Source: Paraflavitalea devenefica (lineage in GTDB: Bacteria; Bacteroidota; Bacteroidia; Chitinophagales; Chitinophagaceae). From it: 64,000 nt of DNA. This document shows positions 8,009 through 17,079 of the stretch, in pieces. A program made the translations under genes and the position numbers. The stretch lies in assembly GCF_011759375.1 (NCBI RefSeq), contig NZ_JAARML010000001.1, forward strand, positions 620,001 to 684,000. The letters run 5' to 3'. The notes under the pieces were generated by a model. That model saw only the letters and a program-made list of their open reading frames with translations, had not been told where the DNA came from and made no database searches. Each line of letters starts with the position of its first letter. Positions within the stretch are counted from its first letter, which is position 1.

Positions 8009-9034
8009 TTACCCCTGCACAAACCCCAACCTTCTCTCCATCTCCTTGCTCAATGCCGGCAACTTCCTTCTTTCAATCAAAAAGCTCGTCAGCCGGGCTA
8101 TATCGGCAAAAATATAATGCTTGTCCAAAGCGCCTTTCAGGTAATCACGGCCGGTACTGCCACCGGTGCCAATACGGGTACCGATCATACGATGCACCAT
8201 ATTCATGTGGCGGTAACGCCAGGTACTTAATTGCTCATCTATTTCCAACAGGTTGTTCAGCAACTGGAAGGGTAACTGCAAAATGGGATAACCCCTGTAC
8301 AACATAATAAACATAGCAGCCCGGCTGGCTTTGGGCGATAACCTTCTGTCATTGCCCGCAGTGGTATCAGCAAATACAGCATCAAAAAAAGCCTGGTTTT
8401 CCTGCTCGGCAGTAGCCAGACTTGTAACATAAATGTTACGATAGTCGCTCCAGAAATGCGGCACTTCATCAACAAAAGGCATCCTTTCCAGCCAGTCATT
8501 CAGCAATTCAACAAATGACCTTTCTTTTTCTACAGCTTTAATAAGGTCCACCTGCTGCTGACGCAACTGGGAAATATAATATTCTTGTCCAAAGCGGTGT
8601 TGGTATTTCAATCCCAGTTTAGCTTCCAGTATCTTAAACTGCCAGCTTTGGAAACCGGAAGCAGGGCGCAGCATATCCCGGAAATCAAGGAAGTCCATGG
8701 GCGTCATCGTTTCCATAATATCTATCTGGTGCACCAATACCTTGAGGATAGATACCATGCGCGATAAGCGATGCACCACCGTTTGCAGCTCCGGCGAATT
8801 ATCATTCACCGAAGGCTTCTTCATAATAGCGCTCACCGAATCCACTTCGTACAGCAGTTGTTTAAACCACAATTCATACGCCTGGTGAATAACAATAAAC
8901 AACATCTCATCATGCGCCGGCTGCTGCAATCGTTCACTTTCTGGCAACTGGGCATTCAGTATCTTATCCAACTGCAGATAATCGCTATAGTGTACTTCCT
9001 GTTGAGCCATCTGATTTTTTTTAGGCAAACTCAT
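8009..9034 (-). CDS. kynA: Tryptophan 2,3-dioxygenase
   Basis: Heme enzyme that opens the indole ring of L-tryptophan to N-formylkynurenine, the first step of the kynurenine route. The 341 aa are typical of bacterial TDO. The distal His is in FIVIHQAYELWFKQLL (His50 counting from the ATG at 9034). The heme-ligand His is in NMVHRMIGTRIGTGGSTG, a diagnostic segment. Two starts are possible: 9034, which overlaps purD by 14 nt and has AGGAAGG upstream, or an ATG at 9010 (MAQQEVHYSDYLQL), which better matches the family start. Co-transcription with purD is likely. No other kynurenine genes are in the window. Confidence 0.93.
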   Translation of the reverse strand: MSLPKKNQMAQQEVHYSDYLQLDKILNAQLPESERLQQPAHDEMLFIVIHQAYELWFKQLLYEVDSVSAIMKKPSVNDNSPELQTVVHRLSRMVSILKVLVHQIDIMETMTPMDFLDFRDMLRPASGFQSWQFKILEAKLGLKYQHRFGQEYYISQLRQQQVDLIKAVEKERSFVELLNDWLERMPFVDEVPHFWSDYRNIYVTSLATAEQENQAFFDAVFADTTAGNDRRLSPKASRAAMFIMLYRGYPILQLPFQLLNNLLEIDEQLSTWRYRHMNMVHRMIGTRIGTGGSTGRDYLKGALDKHYIFADIARLTSFLIERRKLPALSKEMERRLGFVQG

Positions 9035-10310
9035 ACCCTATATCCTTCCTGTAATACATATCCTCAAACTTGATCTGTTGCAACACCTTTCTCGATTTAC
9101 GCACAGCTCCGCCGATCGTATCATCATAAGAGGTAACGCACAATACCCGGCCGCCACTTGTTACTACTTCATCCTCTTTCGGGGTAGTGCCGGCATGAAA
9201 AACAATACTATCGGCAGGAAGCGGTTTATCCAGTCCTTCAATGGGGAAACCTTTTTCATAAGAGCCGGGATAGCCGCCGCTCACAGCCATAACGGTACAG
9301 GCGGCACGATGATCTTTCTCCACCTTAATAGTATCCAAAGTTCCTTGTGCGGTAGCCTGTAACAGGTCCACCAGGTCTGTTTTCAGGCGGGGCATCACCA
9401 CCTCTGTTTCCGGATCGCCCATGCGGCAATTGTATTCAATCACCAGCGGCTCATCACCCACCTTAATAAGACCTACAAAAACAAAACCTTTATAATCTAT
9501 CTTTTCCTGGGCTATTCCTTTAATAGTAGGCTCCACCACCTTATCAATCACCTTCTTCATAAAAGCATCATCGGCAAAAGGCACCGGGCTCACCGCACCC
9601 ATGCCACCGGTATTCAGGCCGGTATCGCCTTCACCAATGCGTTTATAATCTTTCGCCTCGGGTAGCAGTACATAATGTTTGCCATCCGTCACTACAAACA
9701 CACTCAATTCGATACCGTCCAGGAACTCTTCCACCACTACCTTCTTGCCGGCATCGCCAAACTTGCTTTGCTGCAGCATCAGCTCAAACTCTGCCATGGC
9801 TTCTACATGTGAATGACAGATCAATACGCCCTTACCGGCTGCCAGGCCATCGGCTTTCAATACAATGGGTAACGAATGTTGCTGCAGGTAAGGAATGCCT
9901 TCCTCGTAATTGGTAGTGTCAAACTCCCGGTACTTAGCCGTAGGTATATGATGGCGCATCATAAACTTCTTGGCAAAAGCCTTGCTGCCTTCCAGTTGGG
10001 CCCCATATTGCGAGGGACCTATAATAGCCACCTGCTGCAGGGCAGCATCTTTCCTGAACATATCTACAATACCCTTTACTAACGGCTCCTCAGGACCGAC
10101 CAATACCATACCGATCTGTTTATCCAGCACAAACTGTTTAATGGCATCAAAATCGGTAACAGACATGTTAATATTGGTACCACACAAAGCAGTGCCCGCA
10201 TTGCCCGGAGCAATGTATAACTGTTGACACTTCGCGCTTTGTGAGAGTTTCCAGGCCAGTGCGTGTTCACGGCCTCCGGAGCCCAGGAGTAAAATATTCA
10301 TAGTGTTCAT
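9021..10310 (-). CDS. purD: Phosphoribosylamine--glycine ligase
   Basis: Second step of de novo purine synthesis: ATP-dependent joining of glycine to phosphoribosylamine to give GAR. The protein is 429 aa, as usual for PurD. The N-domain begins NILLLGSGGREHALAWKL. The ATP-grasp part shows IGPSQYGAQLEGSKAFAKKF, VLKADGLAAGKGV and the metal-binding EYNCRMGDPETEVVM near residue 290. Starts at 10310 and 10301 are both ATG and cannot be separated. The downstream TDO gene overlaps its end, so the two share a transcript. The 190-nt spacer toward 10503 holds no recognised element. Confidence 0.95.
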   Translation of the reverse strand: MNTMNILLLGSGGREHALAWKLSQSAKCQQLYIAPGNAGTALCGTNINMSVTDFDAIKQFVLDKQIGMVLVGPEEPLVKGIVDMFRKDAALQQVAIIGPSQYGAQLEGSKAFAKKFMMRHHIPTAKYREFDTTNYEEGIPYLQQHSLPIVLKADGLAAGKGVLICHSHVEAMAEFELMLQQSKFGDAGKKVVVEEFLDGIELSVFVVTDGKHYVLLPEAKDYKRIGEGDTGLNTGGMGAVSPVPFADDAFMKKVIDKVVEPTIKGIAQEKIDYKGFVFVGLIKVGDEPLVIEYNCRMGDPETEVVMPRLKTDLVDLLQATAQGTLDTIKVEKDHRAACTVMAVSGGYPGSYEKGFPIEGLDKPLPADSIVFHAGTTPKEDEVVTSGGRVLCVTSYDDTIGGAVRKSRKVLQQIKFEDMYYRKDIGYEFA

Positions 10311-10526
10311 GGTACATTTTAAACGTTGCGAATTTCGGGGATTCAGCCGGGATGGCGAATTTTAATTGATGTTTAGGGTTCCGGTATGGAATTTATCACT
10401 ATTTTACGCCGCTAAGGGCATGGTCACCCCTTTTTTTGTCAGGTCTGCCGTTTTGATAGTACAGGATGTCCATGCCCCCACAATCCTTATCCTTACAAAG
10501 CATTGCTAAATCAACCCCCAACATAT

Positions 10527-12254
10527 ATGGCGCAGCCTGTCAGCGGCAAACATCCTAAAGGACTCTTCGTATTGTTCTTCACCGAAATGTGGGAACGTTT
10601 CAGTTACTATGGTATGCGGGCGTTACTGGTTTTATATGTAACCAACGCCTTGCTAATGGATGATAAATATGCCCAGGATGGCGTATATGGCAGCTATACA
10701 GGCCTTATATGGCTCACTCCTATACTGGGTGGTTACTTTGCAGACCGTTTGTGGGGCAACCGGCGGTCTATCATCATAGGCGGTTTCCTCATGGCGGCAG
10801 GCCAGGTCCTCATGTTTATAAGCGCATCTTACTACACCAATCCCAACCTGGCGCATGCTATCATGTGGGTAGGTCTTGCTATATTGATCATCGGGATGGG
10901 TTTTTTCAAGCCGAATATCTCAACACTGGTAGGCCAGTTATATCCCCAGGGCGACCGGCGGCTGGATTCGGCGTATACCATTTTTTACATGGGCATTAAC
11001 CTGGGCGCTTTTATTGGTCCGCTGATATGTGGTGGCCTGGGCAACCAGTACGACGAAAGTGGCAAAGCTATCCTGGACGTTTTTAAATGGGGATTCCTGT
11101 CGGCAGGTTTCGCCATGTTTGCCGGAACACTCACCTTTATCTGGTTAAAAAACAAATACATTGTTGATCCCGAAGGAAAAGGGCTGGGCATTCTACCTAA
11201 TAAACTAATGGTCAAACCAGATGAAGATGCCCGCAAACCCGAAAGCACACAATCATCCCTGGTACAGGTAGGCTTATGGGCGCTCATAGCAGTGGTTTTG
11301 TTCCTGGCATTTATGTTTATAGCCGGCCAGGACTGGATCAGCGCTTTTATCTTCAGTGTGGCTACAGCCGTATCCGGCCTCATCATCTTTGACCGATCCT
11401 TAACGCCTGCTGAAAGGGGGAGGATACTGGTTATCTTTATCTCTGCTTTCTTTGTGATCTTCTTCTGGGCCGCCTTTGAACAGGCAGGGTCTTCCTTAAC
11501 CTTATTTGCCGAACGGAATGTGGACCGTTCCTATGCGGTAAACACGCAGCTTGGAACAGTCATCCTGTTCTTAGTGGCATTGGCGGCTGTACTATACTAC
11601 TTCCTGCAACGGATCATGCTCATACCGGTAGAACTGAAAAGAGTGTTTGGCGGCTTAGCGATTGCTGCGATCTTGCTGGCCATCTATTACTACATTCAGG
11701 GAACACCTTACAACCTGAAAGAAATTCCTGCCAGTTGGTTCAACAGCGTGAATTCCATGTGGCTCATTCTAACAGCCCCGTTCCTGTCTCAGCTATGGCA
11801 ATGGATGGGCAAAAAGAACATAGAGCCCTCCTCACCCAAAAAGCAGGCCCTGGGTTTATTGAGCCTTGCCGCAGGTTATTTACTCATAGCTTATGGGGTA
11901 AAAGATGTTACCAGCTCGGTAAGCATGCTTTGGCTGCTGGGCTTATACTTTCTGCATACAGTAGGTGAACTGTGTTTATCGCCTATTGGATTATCCCTGG
12001 TGAATAAACTGGCGCCGGCCCGTTTTACCTCCGTGCTGATGGGAGTATGGTTCTTATCCAATGCCGTGGCCAATAAATTTGGCGGCAAACTGGGCGCTTT
12101 ATTACCCAGTAAAGGACCCACCAACTTTGCAGGTTATACCATCAACAACCTGTACGACTTCTTCATGCTGTTTGTAGTGATGAGCAGTGTAGCAGCGTTG
12201 TTGCTGTTCCTGCTATCCTACTGGATGGAAAAGCGCATGGGAACTGTAAAATAA
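10527..12254 (+). CDS. POT family proton-coupled peptide transporter
   Basis: Inner-membrane di/tripeptide-proton symporter of the POT/PTR2 branch of the major facilitator superfamily. The ATG at 10527 (MAQPVSGKHPKGLFVLFFTE) is preferred; the longer frame would need a TTG at 10503. It carries the family motif FFTEMWERFSYYGMRALL in helix 1, which includes the ExxERFxYYG residues used in proton coupling, and later GMGFFKPNIST and FYMGINLGAFIGPL. At 575 aa it is longer than DtpA-like proteins; the extra length is hydrophobic. A strong terminator follows, then an OPT transporter, so the two peptide importers are neighbours but separate transcripts. Confidence 0.92.
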   Translation: MAQPVSGKHPKGLFVLFFTEMWERFSYYGMRALLVLYVTNALLMDDKYAQDGVYGSYTGLIWLTPILGGYFADRLWGNRRSIIIGGFLMAAGQVLMFISASYYTNPNLAHAIMWVGLAILIIGMGFFKPNISTLVGQLYPQGDRRLDSAYTIFYMGINLGAFIGPLICGGLGNQYDESGKAILDVFKWGFLSAGFAMFAGTLTFIWLKNKYIVDPEGKGLGILPNKLMVKPDEDARKPESTQSSLVQVGLWALIAVVLFLAFMFIAGQDWISAFIFSVATAVSGLIIFDRSLTPAERGRILVIFISAFFVIFFWAAFEQAGSSLTLFAERNVDRSYAVNTQLGTVILFLVALAAVLYYFLQRIMLIPVELKRVFGGLAIAAILLAIYYYIQGTPYNLKEIPASWFNSVNSMWLILTAPFLSQLWQWMGKKNIEPSSPKKQALGLLSLAAGYLLIAYGVKDVTSSVSMLWLLGLYFLHTVGELCLSPIGLSLVNKLAPARFTSVLMGVWFLSNAVANKFGGKLGALLPSKGPTNFAGYTINNLYDFFMLFVVMSSVAALLLFLLSYWMEKRMGTVK

Positions 12255-12261
12255 GTGACTT

Positions 12262-12300
12262 AAAGAGCCCACACATTAGCATGTGTGGGCTCTTTCTCTA
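12262..12300 (+). terminator. Intrinsic terminator between POT and OPT genes
   Basis: A 15-bp perfect stem (AAAGAGCCCACACAT with ATGTGTGGGCTCTTT), TAGC loop and CTCT-rich tail, just after the POT stop codon. Confidence 0.9.
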
Positions 12301-12337
12301 TACAAAAACTACACGATTAATTTAAACTGATTGCTCT

Positions 12338-14383
12338 ATGGCGGAAAAGAAATTTCAGCCGTTTGTTTCACCCGAAACCAACATGGCCGAGTTTACCTTA
12401 AAGTCGGTCCTCGTAGGCTCAGCCTTCGGAATTATTTTTGGCGCATCCACGGTTTACCTGGCATTAAAAGCAGGCCTCACTGTTTCGGCCTCCATACCCA
12501 TTGCGGTAATAGCCATCACCCTCAGCCGGTTGTTCCTGCGCACCACCATTCTTGAGAACAACATCATCCAAACCACCGGTAGCGCCGGTGAAAGCATTGC
12601 AGCCGGTGTGGTGTTTACTTTACCCGGATTCCTCTTCCTCAGCGAAAAAAGCAGTGCTGATTATTTCAACTACTTCACCATCCTCATCCTGGCCATCTTT
12701 GGTGGTATCCTCGGCACATTAATGATGATCCCTTTGCGGAAACCATTGATCGTAAAAGAGCATGATACATTGCCTTACCCCGAAGGCACAGCCTGCGCCT
12801 CTGTGCTCAAAGCAGGGGAGAAGGGCGGTGACTTTGCAAAAACAGCCTTCTATGGTTTGGGCGTTGCCTTTGCCTATGCATTCCTGCAAAAGATCCTGCA
12901 CTTCGTAGCAGAAGCACCTGTTTACATCAGTAAGCAAACCAACAAATATTTCCCTTCTGCCCGTACCGCTGCCGAGATCACGCCGGAATATTTAGGGGTA
13001 GGTTATATTGTAGGTCCCAAAATTGGTGGTGTACTGGTAGCAGGTAGTGTGTTGTGCTGGTATGTTTTCATTCCATTCCTGGCCACACTGGTACCCGGGG
13101 ATGTAGTGGCCACCCAGTTGGTTAAATTAGGTTACCTCAGCTCCGTCACACAGGCCGGCGGGCCCGGCGGCTGGGACCCTGCCACCCATACCTTTACCGA
13201 CCTGCCTACCGCTTTATACCGGGCCTATGTACGCCAGGTAGGTGCGGGCGCTGTGGCAGCAGGCGGATTTATCACGCTTATTAAAACCATCCCTACCATC
13301 ATCTCTTCTTTCAAAGGAAGCCTTGGCTCATTGAAAAATGGCGCTTCTACAGCAGGCGTGCAACGTACAGACCGCGACCTTTCCATGAAAGTTGTAGGCC
13401 TCGGTAGTTTGGCCATGGTACTCCTCATTTCTGTTTTACCTCAACTGCCCGGCACTGGCATCGGCAGTAAATTACTCATCGGTATCCTCGTGGTTATATT
13501 CGGCGCATTCTTCGTTACCGTTTCTTCCCGCATTGTGGGCTTGATCGGTTCTTCCAATAACCCGATCAGCGGTATGACCATTGCTACCCTCATGGGCACC
13601 TGCCTCGTGTTCATTGCTGTTGGCTGGACAGGTAAAGTGTATGAACCTATGGCGCTGGTAGTAGGAGGCCTTATCTGTATTGCTGCCGCCAATGCAGGTG
13701 CCACTTCACAAGACCTGAAAACAGGTTACCTCGTAGGTGCCACTCCCAAAAAACAGCAGATAGCTTTATTCATAGGCGCTATCGTTTCCTCCATAGCCAT
13801 AGGTTTAACAATAAAAGTGCTTGATTCACCAACACAAGAAATGGTTAACCAAGGTATCACGCATGCCATTGGTACCGACAAGTACCCTGCTCCACAGGGA
13901 ACATTAATGGCAACCCTCATCAAAGGCATTTTGTCTTTCAATCTCGACTGGCAGTTTGTGTTAGTAGGTGTTGCCATTGCTGTGATGATGGAGCTGTGCG
14001 GCATTAAAGCATTATCATTTGCCATTGGTATCTACCTGCCACTGGCTACTACCCTGCCTATCTTTATTGGTGGCGCCATCCGGGGTATTGTAGACTGGAA
14101 ACATAAGAAACGCGGAGATTCCGTAGTAGCAGAAGAGGAAGACCTGCGCAAAGGCAACCTCTTTGCCACCGGCCTGGTAGCAGGCGGTGCGCTGGCCGGT
14201 GTAATTGTTGCCTTCCTGTCAGCCAGTGACAGCATCAATGCAGGACTGCAAAAGATCAATATGGAACATGGATTGACAGAAAGCCTTGGCCGGAATGGAT
14301 ACTTCCTCCTCGGTGTATTATTCTTTGCCATCATGGCATTCATCCTCTATAGGACAGGCCTGCAAAAAAATAAACTGGAGTAA
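12338..14383 (+). CDS. Oligopeptide transporter, OPT family
   Basis: Inner-membrane transporter of the OPT superfamily (PF03169), 681 aa with about 15 hydrophobic segments. The N-terminal FTLKSVLVGSAFGIIFGAST, TTGSAGESIAAGVVFTLPGFL, LPYPEGTACASVLKAGEKGG and ISGMTIATL segments are conserved in the bacterial OPT group. Such proteins move small peptides or metal-chelate complexes with protons; the substrate here is unknown. Next to a POT importer, a peptide role is a reasonable guess. A terminator separates it from the POT gene and another follows it. Confidence 0.9.
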   Translation: MAEKKFQPFVSPETNMAEFTLKSVLVGSAFGIIFGASTVYLALKAGLTVSASIPIAVIAITLSRLFLRTTILENNIIQTTGSAGESIAAGVVFTLPGFLFLSEKSSADYFNYFTILILAIFGGILGTLMMIPLRKPLIVKEHDTLPYPEGTACASVLKAGEKGGDFAKTAFYGLGVAFAYAFLQKILHFVAEAPVYISKQTNKYFPSARTAAEITPEYLGVGYIVGPKIGGVLVAGSVLCWYVFIPFLATLVPGDVVATQLVKLGYLSSVTQAGGPGGWDPATHTFTDLPTALYRAYVRQVGAGAVAAGGFITLIKTIPTIISSFKGSLGSLKNGASTAGVQRTDRDLSMKVVGLGSLAMVLLISVLPQLPGTGIGSKLLIGILVVIFGAFFVTVSSRIVGLIGSSNNPISGMTIATLMGTCLVFIAVGWTGKVYEPMALVVGGLICIAAANAGATSQDLKTGYLVGATPKKQQIALFIGAIVSSIAIGLTIKVLDSPTQEMVNQGITHAIGTDKYPAPQGTLMATLIKGILSFNLDWQFVLVGVAIAVMMELCGIKALSFAIGIYLPLATTLPIFIGGAIRGIVDWKHKKRGDSVVAEEEDLRKGNLFATGLVAGGALAGVIVAFLSASDSINAGLQKINMEHGLTESLGRNGYFLLGVLFFAIMAFILYRTGLQKNKLE

Positions 14384-14384
14384 C

Positions 14385-14441
14385 AAAGCCACTGATCATA
14401 AGCTTCAAGCCATGAGCCTTACCAGGTTCGTGGCTTTTTTT
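14385..14441 (+). terminator. Terminator after the OPT gene
   Basis: AAAGCCAC (14385-14392) pairs with GTGGCTTT (14430-14437), followed by a T-run. Part of the loop is made of heptamer repeats (14398-14418). Confidence 0.75.
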
Positions 14442-14488
14442 ATGATCGAAGCAAACGGCTCGAAGCTCGTAGCTCAAAGCTCGCAGCT
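14398..14488. repeat. Heptamer repeats (NNNAGCY) on both sides of a terminator
   Basis: Three 7-mers (ATAAGCT, TCAAGCC, ATGAGCC) at 14398-14418 lie inside the terminator loop. Six more (CGAAGCA, AACGGCT, CGAAGCT, CGTAGCT, CAAAGCT, CGCAGCT) run gaplessly at 14447-14488, ending next to the apaG stop codon. Confidence 0.65.
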
Positions 14489-14492
14489 TTTC

Positions 14493-14879
14493 CTAATTCA
14501 TCTTGAAGGGAACAATCATCTCAAACACGGGGATATTCACATCGAAAGTAGACTTGCTGTGCAGGTTTTCCATCAGGTAAGTGCCGTACATCTTACCCAT
14601 CTCGCTGCGGAGGTTGCAGCCACTAACATACTGGTACCGTTCGCCCGGTTGCAGGGAGGGCTGAACACCTACCACACCTTCCCCTTCCACCTCGCGGTTG
14701 CTGCCATTGCTGTCTACAATATACCAGTGGCGGCGGTGTAACTTAACGGGGAAATTATTATGATTCTCAATGGTAATACGATAGGCAAACATATACTCCC
14801 CCGACACCGGGTTGGAATAATCCGGCTGGTAGAAAGTCTCTACGCTGATCTCAATGCCTTCGGAGATTTTAGATACCAT
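14493..14879 (-). CDS. apaG: ApaG (CorD) family protein
   Basis: Small single-domain immunoglobulin-like fold protein of the ApaG/DUF525 family, 128 aa, full length. Typical segments are FAYRITIENHNNFPVKLHRR, HWYIVDSNG, VEGEGVVGVQPSLQPGERY, YVSGCNL and MYGTYLM. The family binds pyrophosphate in structural studies and affects magnesium/cobalt sensitivity and diadenosine tetraphosphate levels in enterobacteria, but its exact role is not settled. It is divergent from icd and has its own -7 element at 14909-14916. Confidence 0.93.
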   Translation of the reverse strand: MVSKISEGIEISVETFYQPDYSNPVSGEYMFAYRITIENHNNFPVKLHRRHWYIVDSNGSNREVEGEGVVGVQPSLQPGERYQYVSGCNLRSEMGKMYGTYLMENLHSKSTFDVNIPVFEMIVPFKMN

Positions 14880-14908
14880 TACTAGCTGTTTGCCCGTTTA
14901 AAGGTAAA

Positions 14909-14916
14909 CAAAAATA
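14909..14916 (-). promoter_or_regulatory. -7 promoter element for apaG
   Basis: TATTTTTG on the minus strand, 29 nt upstream of the apaG ATG. Confidence 0.55.
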
Positions 14917-14970
14917 AAGGCTGGGTGTAGTAATTGGCAAGATTTAATGGCTTTTATTGCGGGTAGATGC

Positions 14971-14978
14971 TAATTTTG
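14971..14978 (+). promoter_or_regulatory. -7 promoter element for icd
   Basis: TAATTTTG followed by CC, about 55 nt upstream of the icd ATG. It matches TAnnTTTG; no convincing -33 element is seen. Confidence 0.55.
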
Positions 14979-15033
14979 CCCCGCTTTTAAGCATTTTCTT
15001 CAATTTTACCCACTTACATTAAATAATTCACTT

Positions 15034-16485
15034 ATGAAAATAGCAGTTGCGAAAGGCGACGGTATCGGACCGGAAATCATGGAAGCTGTATTGAAGATAT
15101 TCGAAGCCAATAAAGTCCCCCTGGAGTATGAAGTCGTTGAAATGGGTAAATGGGTATTTGATAAAGGTTTTTCCAATGGTATGACCCCCGAAGCACAGCA
15201 AACCATTGAAAGCCTGGGCATGCTCTTCAAAGGACCGATGGAAACGCCCAAAGGCAAAGGGGTAAAAAGTGTAAACGTTACGGCCCGTAAAACCTGGAAC
15301 ACCTTTGCCAACAAAAGGGTATTTCAAACCCTCCACGGTGTGGATACCGTTTTCTCCAAAGCAGGCATTCCTATTGATATAACAGTTGTTCGCGAAAACA
15401 TTGAAGATACCTATGGCGGCATTGAGCACATGCTCACCCACGACGTTGCCCTCAGCCGCCGTTTCATCACCAGGCCTGGTAGCCTGCAGGTTATCCGCTA
15501 CGCTTTTGAAATGGCCAAACAGAAAAAAGCAAAACGTATCACCTGCGGCCATAAAGCCAACATCATGAAGCTCACCGATGGCCTCTTCCTTGAATGCTTC
15601 TATGAAGTAGCCAAAGAATATCCGGAACTGAAGGCAGATGACATCATTGTAGACGACCTCTGTATGAAACTCGTTACCCGTCCGGATACCTTCGATGTGG
15701 TAGTGCTCACCAACCTCCAGGGCGATATTGTATCCGATCTCTGCGCCGGTTTGGTAGGAGGTCTCGGATTTGCGCCTTCGGCCAACGTAGGTGATCACAT
15801 CTCCATCTTTGAAGCTGTACACGGTACTGCACCCGATATTGCCGGAAAGAACATAGCCAATCCTACCGCCTTATTACTAAGCGGCATCTCCATGTTGCAG
15901 CACCTGGGGTTAACAGAGAATGCTGGTATCATCGAAAATGCCTTACTCTATACCCTAGAAAGCGGCGTACATACCGGCGATTTTGGCGATAAGTCAAAAG
16001 CATCTGTCAATACCACCCAGTTTGCAGATGCCATCATCAGCAACTTCGGCAAACAGCCGGCGCACAACCCCAAAGCGGTATTCCCCAATCAGCCGGGCAC
16101 ACCTACTCCGTTCAAACTGCAGGAGAATGCCATGATGGAGTCTAAAGAGATCGGCAATGAAAACATCGTGGGTGTTGACATGTTCATTGAAAGCAACCTG
16201 CAGCCTCAGTCCATTGCCACCAAATGCCAGCGCCACGCAGGTGTTAAATTCAAGCTCGTTAACATCAGCAACAGGGGAACACAGGTATGGCCTACAGGCT
16301 CCGTATATACCAACCTGGTAAACGTATACAATGTGCGGTTTGAATCCCTCGATGGAGAGCCACTCAGCCAGCAGGACATCCTTGGTTTATACGTAAGCCT
16401 CAGCGGCAACTTCAAGATCTGTTCTTCAGAACTGCTGAACATGTGGGGCGAAAAGAAAGCATACAGCCTCGCACAGGGACAATAA
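15034..16485 (+). CDS. icd: NADP-dependent isocitrate dehydrogenase
   Basis: TCA-cycle enzyme that oxidises isocitrate to 2-oxoglutarate. The 483 aa place it in the larger homodimeric class known from Thermus and Bacteroidota, with a catalytic beta-decarboxylating dehydrogenase core (about residues 1-335) and a C-terminal extension of about 140 residues. Seen motifs are the N-terminal AVAKGDGIGPEIM, VRENIEDTYGGIEHM, the Lys in CGHKANIMKLTDGLF, the metal-binding Asp cluster DDLCMKLVTRPDTFDVVV, NLQGDIVSDLCAGLVGGLG and EAVHGTAPDIAGK. Cofactor choice (NADP) is taken from the family. A strong terminator follows. Confidence 0.92.
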   Translation: MKIAVAKGDGIGPEIMEAVLKIFEANKVPLEYEVVEMGKWVFDKGFSNGMTPEAQQTIESLGMLFKGPMETPKGKGVKSVNVTARKTWNTFANKRVFQTLHGVDTVFSKAGIPIDITVVRENIEDTYGGIEHMLTHDVALSRRFITRPGSLQVIRYAFEMAKQKKAKRITCGHKANIMKLTDGLFLECFYEVAKEYPELKADDIIVDDLCMKLVTRPDTFDVVVLTNLQGDIVSDLCAGLVGGLGFAPSANVGDHISIFEAVHGTAPDIAGKNIANPTALLLSGISMLQHLGLTENAGIIENALLYTLESGVHTGDFGDKSKASVNTTQFADAIISNFGKQPAHNPKAVFPNQPGTPTPFKLQENAMMESKEIGNENIVGVDMFIESNLQPQSIATKCQRHAGVKFKLVNISNRGTQVWPTGSVYTNLVNVYNVRFESLDGEPLSQQDILGLYVSLSGNFKICSSELLNMWGEKKAYSLAQGQ

Positions 16486-16507
16486 TTCAGTAAATCAAAC
16501 TAATAGG

Positions 16508-16545
16508 AGAGTCCGCAACAAGAATACTGTTGCGGACTCTTTTTA
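16508..16545 (+). terminator. Intrinsic terminator of icd
   Basis: Arms AGAGTCCGCAACA and TGTTGCGGACTCT (13 bp, perfect) with a 7-nt loop and TTTTT tail. Confidence 0.92.
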
Positions 16546-16604
16546 TCTGAATAACTATCGGTAACTCTTAAGGATTGTCGTAACTTTCAGATAGGGGAAA
16601 CGTT

Positions 16605-17030
16605 ATGCAAAAAGAATACACCAACAACGAAGTAACAGTAGTCTGGAAGCCTGAACTATGCATCCATTCAAAAGTTTGCTGGAAGGGGCTGAAGGAAGTA
16701 TTTGATCCCACCAAACGACCCTGGGTCAACATACAGGGCGCCGCCACAGAGAAGATCATTCAACAGGTACGACATTGCCCCAGCGGTGCATTGAGCTATT
16801 ACCTCAATGAAACAGGAGCAGCCCAGGACCCGGTAGCAGAAGCGGGCAGCATCATAAAAGTGGAAGTGAGTCCAAAAGGTCCTTACCTCATCAATACACA
16901 ATGCATCATCAAATATCCCGATGGACGCGAGGAAATAAAAAATGGCAAAATAGCCTTATGCCGCTGTGGCTCCTCCAACAACAAGCCCTTCTGCGATGGC
17001 CGCCACAAAGAGATCAACTTTGAAGGATAG
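16605..17030 (+). CDS. YjdI-like (4Fe-4S) plus CDGSH iron-sulfur domain protein
   Basis: 141-aa cytoplasmic protein with two iron-sulfur modules. Residues 1-68 match the Fer4_19/YjdI domain (WKPELCIHSKVCWKGL, then VRHCPSGALSYYL), a divergent mono-cluster ferredoxin. Residues 75-141 hold a CDGSH zinc-finger-like 2Fe-2S site (CRCGSSNNKPFCDGRHKE: Cys, Cys, Cys, His ligands). In enterobacteria YjdI is a separate small protein; here both modules share one chain. The electron partner and role are unknown. The gene is flanked by the icd terminator and a convergent hairpin, so it is monocistronic. Confidence 0.85.
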   Translation: MQKEYTNNEVTVVWKPELCIHSKVCWKGLKEVFDPTKRPWVNIQGAATEKIIQQVRHCPSGALSYYLNETGAAQDPVAEAGSIIKVEVSPKGPYLINTQCIIKYPDGREEIKNGKIALCRCGSSNNKPFCDGRHKEINFEG

Positions 17031-17055
17031 ATTTTGATAGTGATTATTTATCGCC

Positions 17056-17079
17056 ATGGTTCGTGAGGACACGAACCAT
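17056..17079. terminator. Convergent hairpin between the iron-sulfur gene and the SUI1 gene
   Basis: ATGGTTCGTG and CACGAACCAT pair perfectly around AGGA. The hairpin sits between convergent genes and abuts the SUI1 stop codon. The T-tail is short on the plus strand (TTATAAC then TTTTT), so it may act in both directions. Confidence 0.65.

Noticed and set aside
15028..15822. 264-aa minus-strand frame opposite icd
   Set aside because: The icd reading frame carries all catalytic motifs; the opposite frame shows nothing recognisable.
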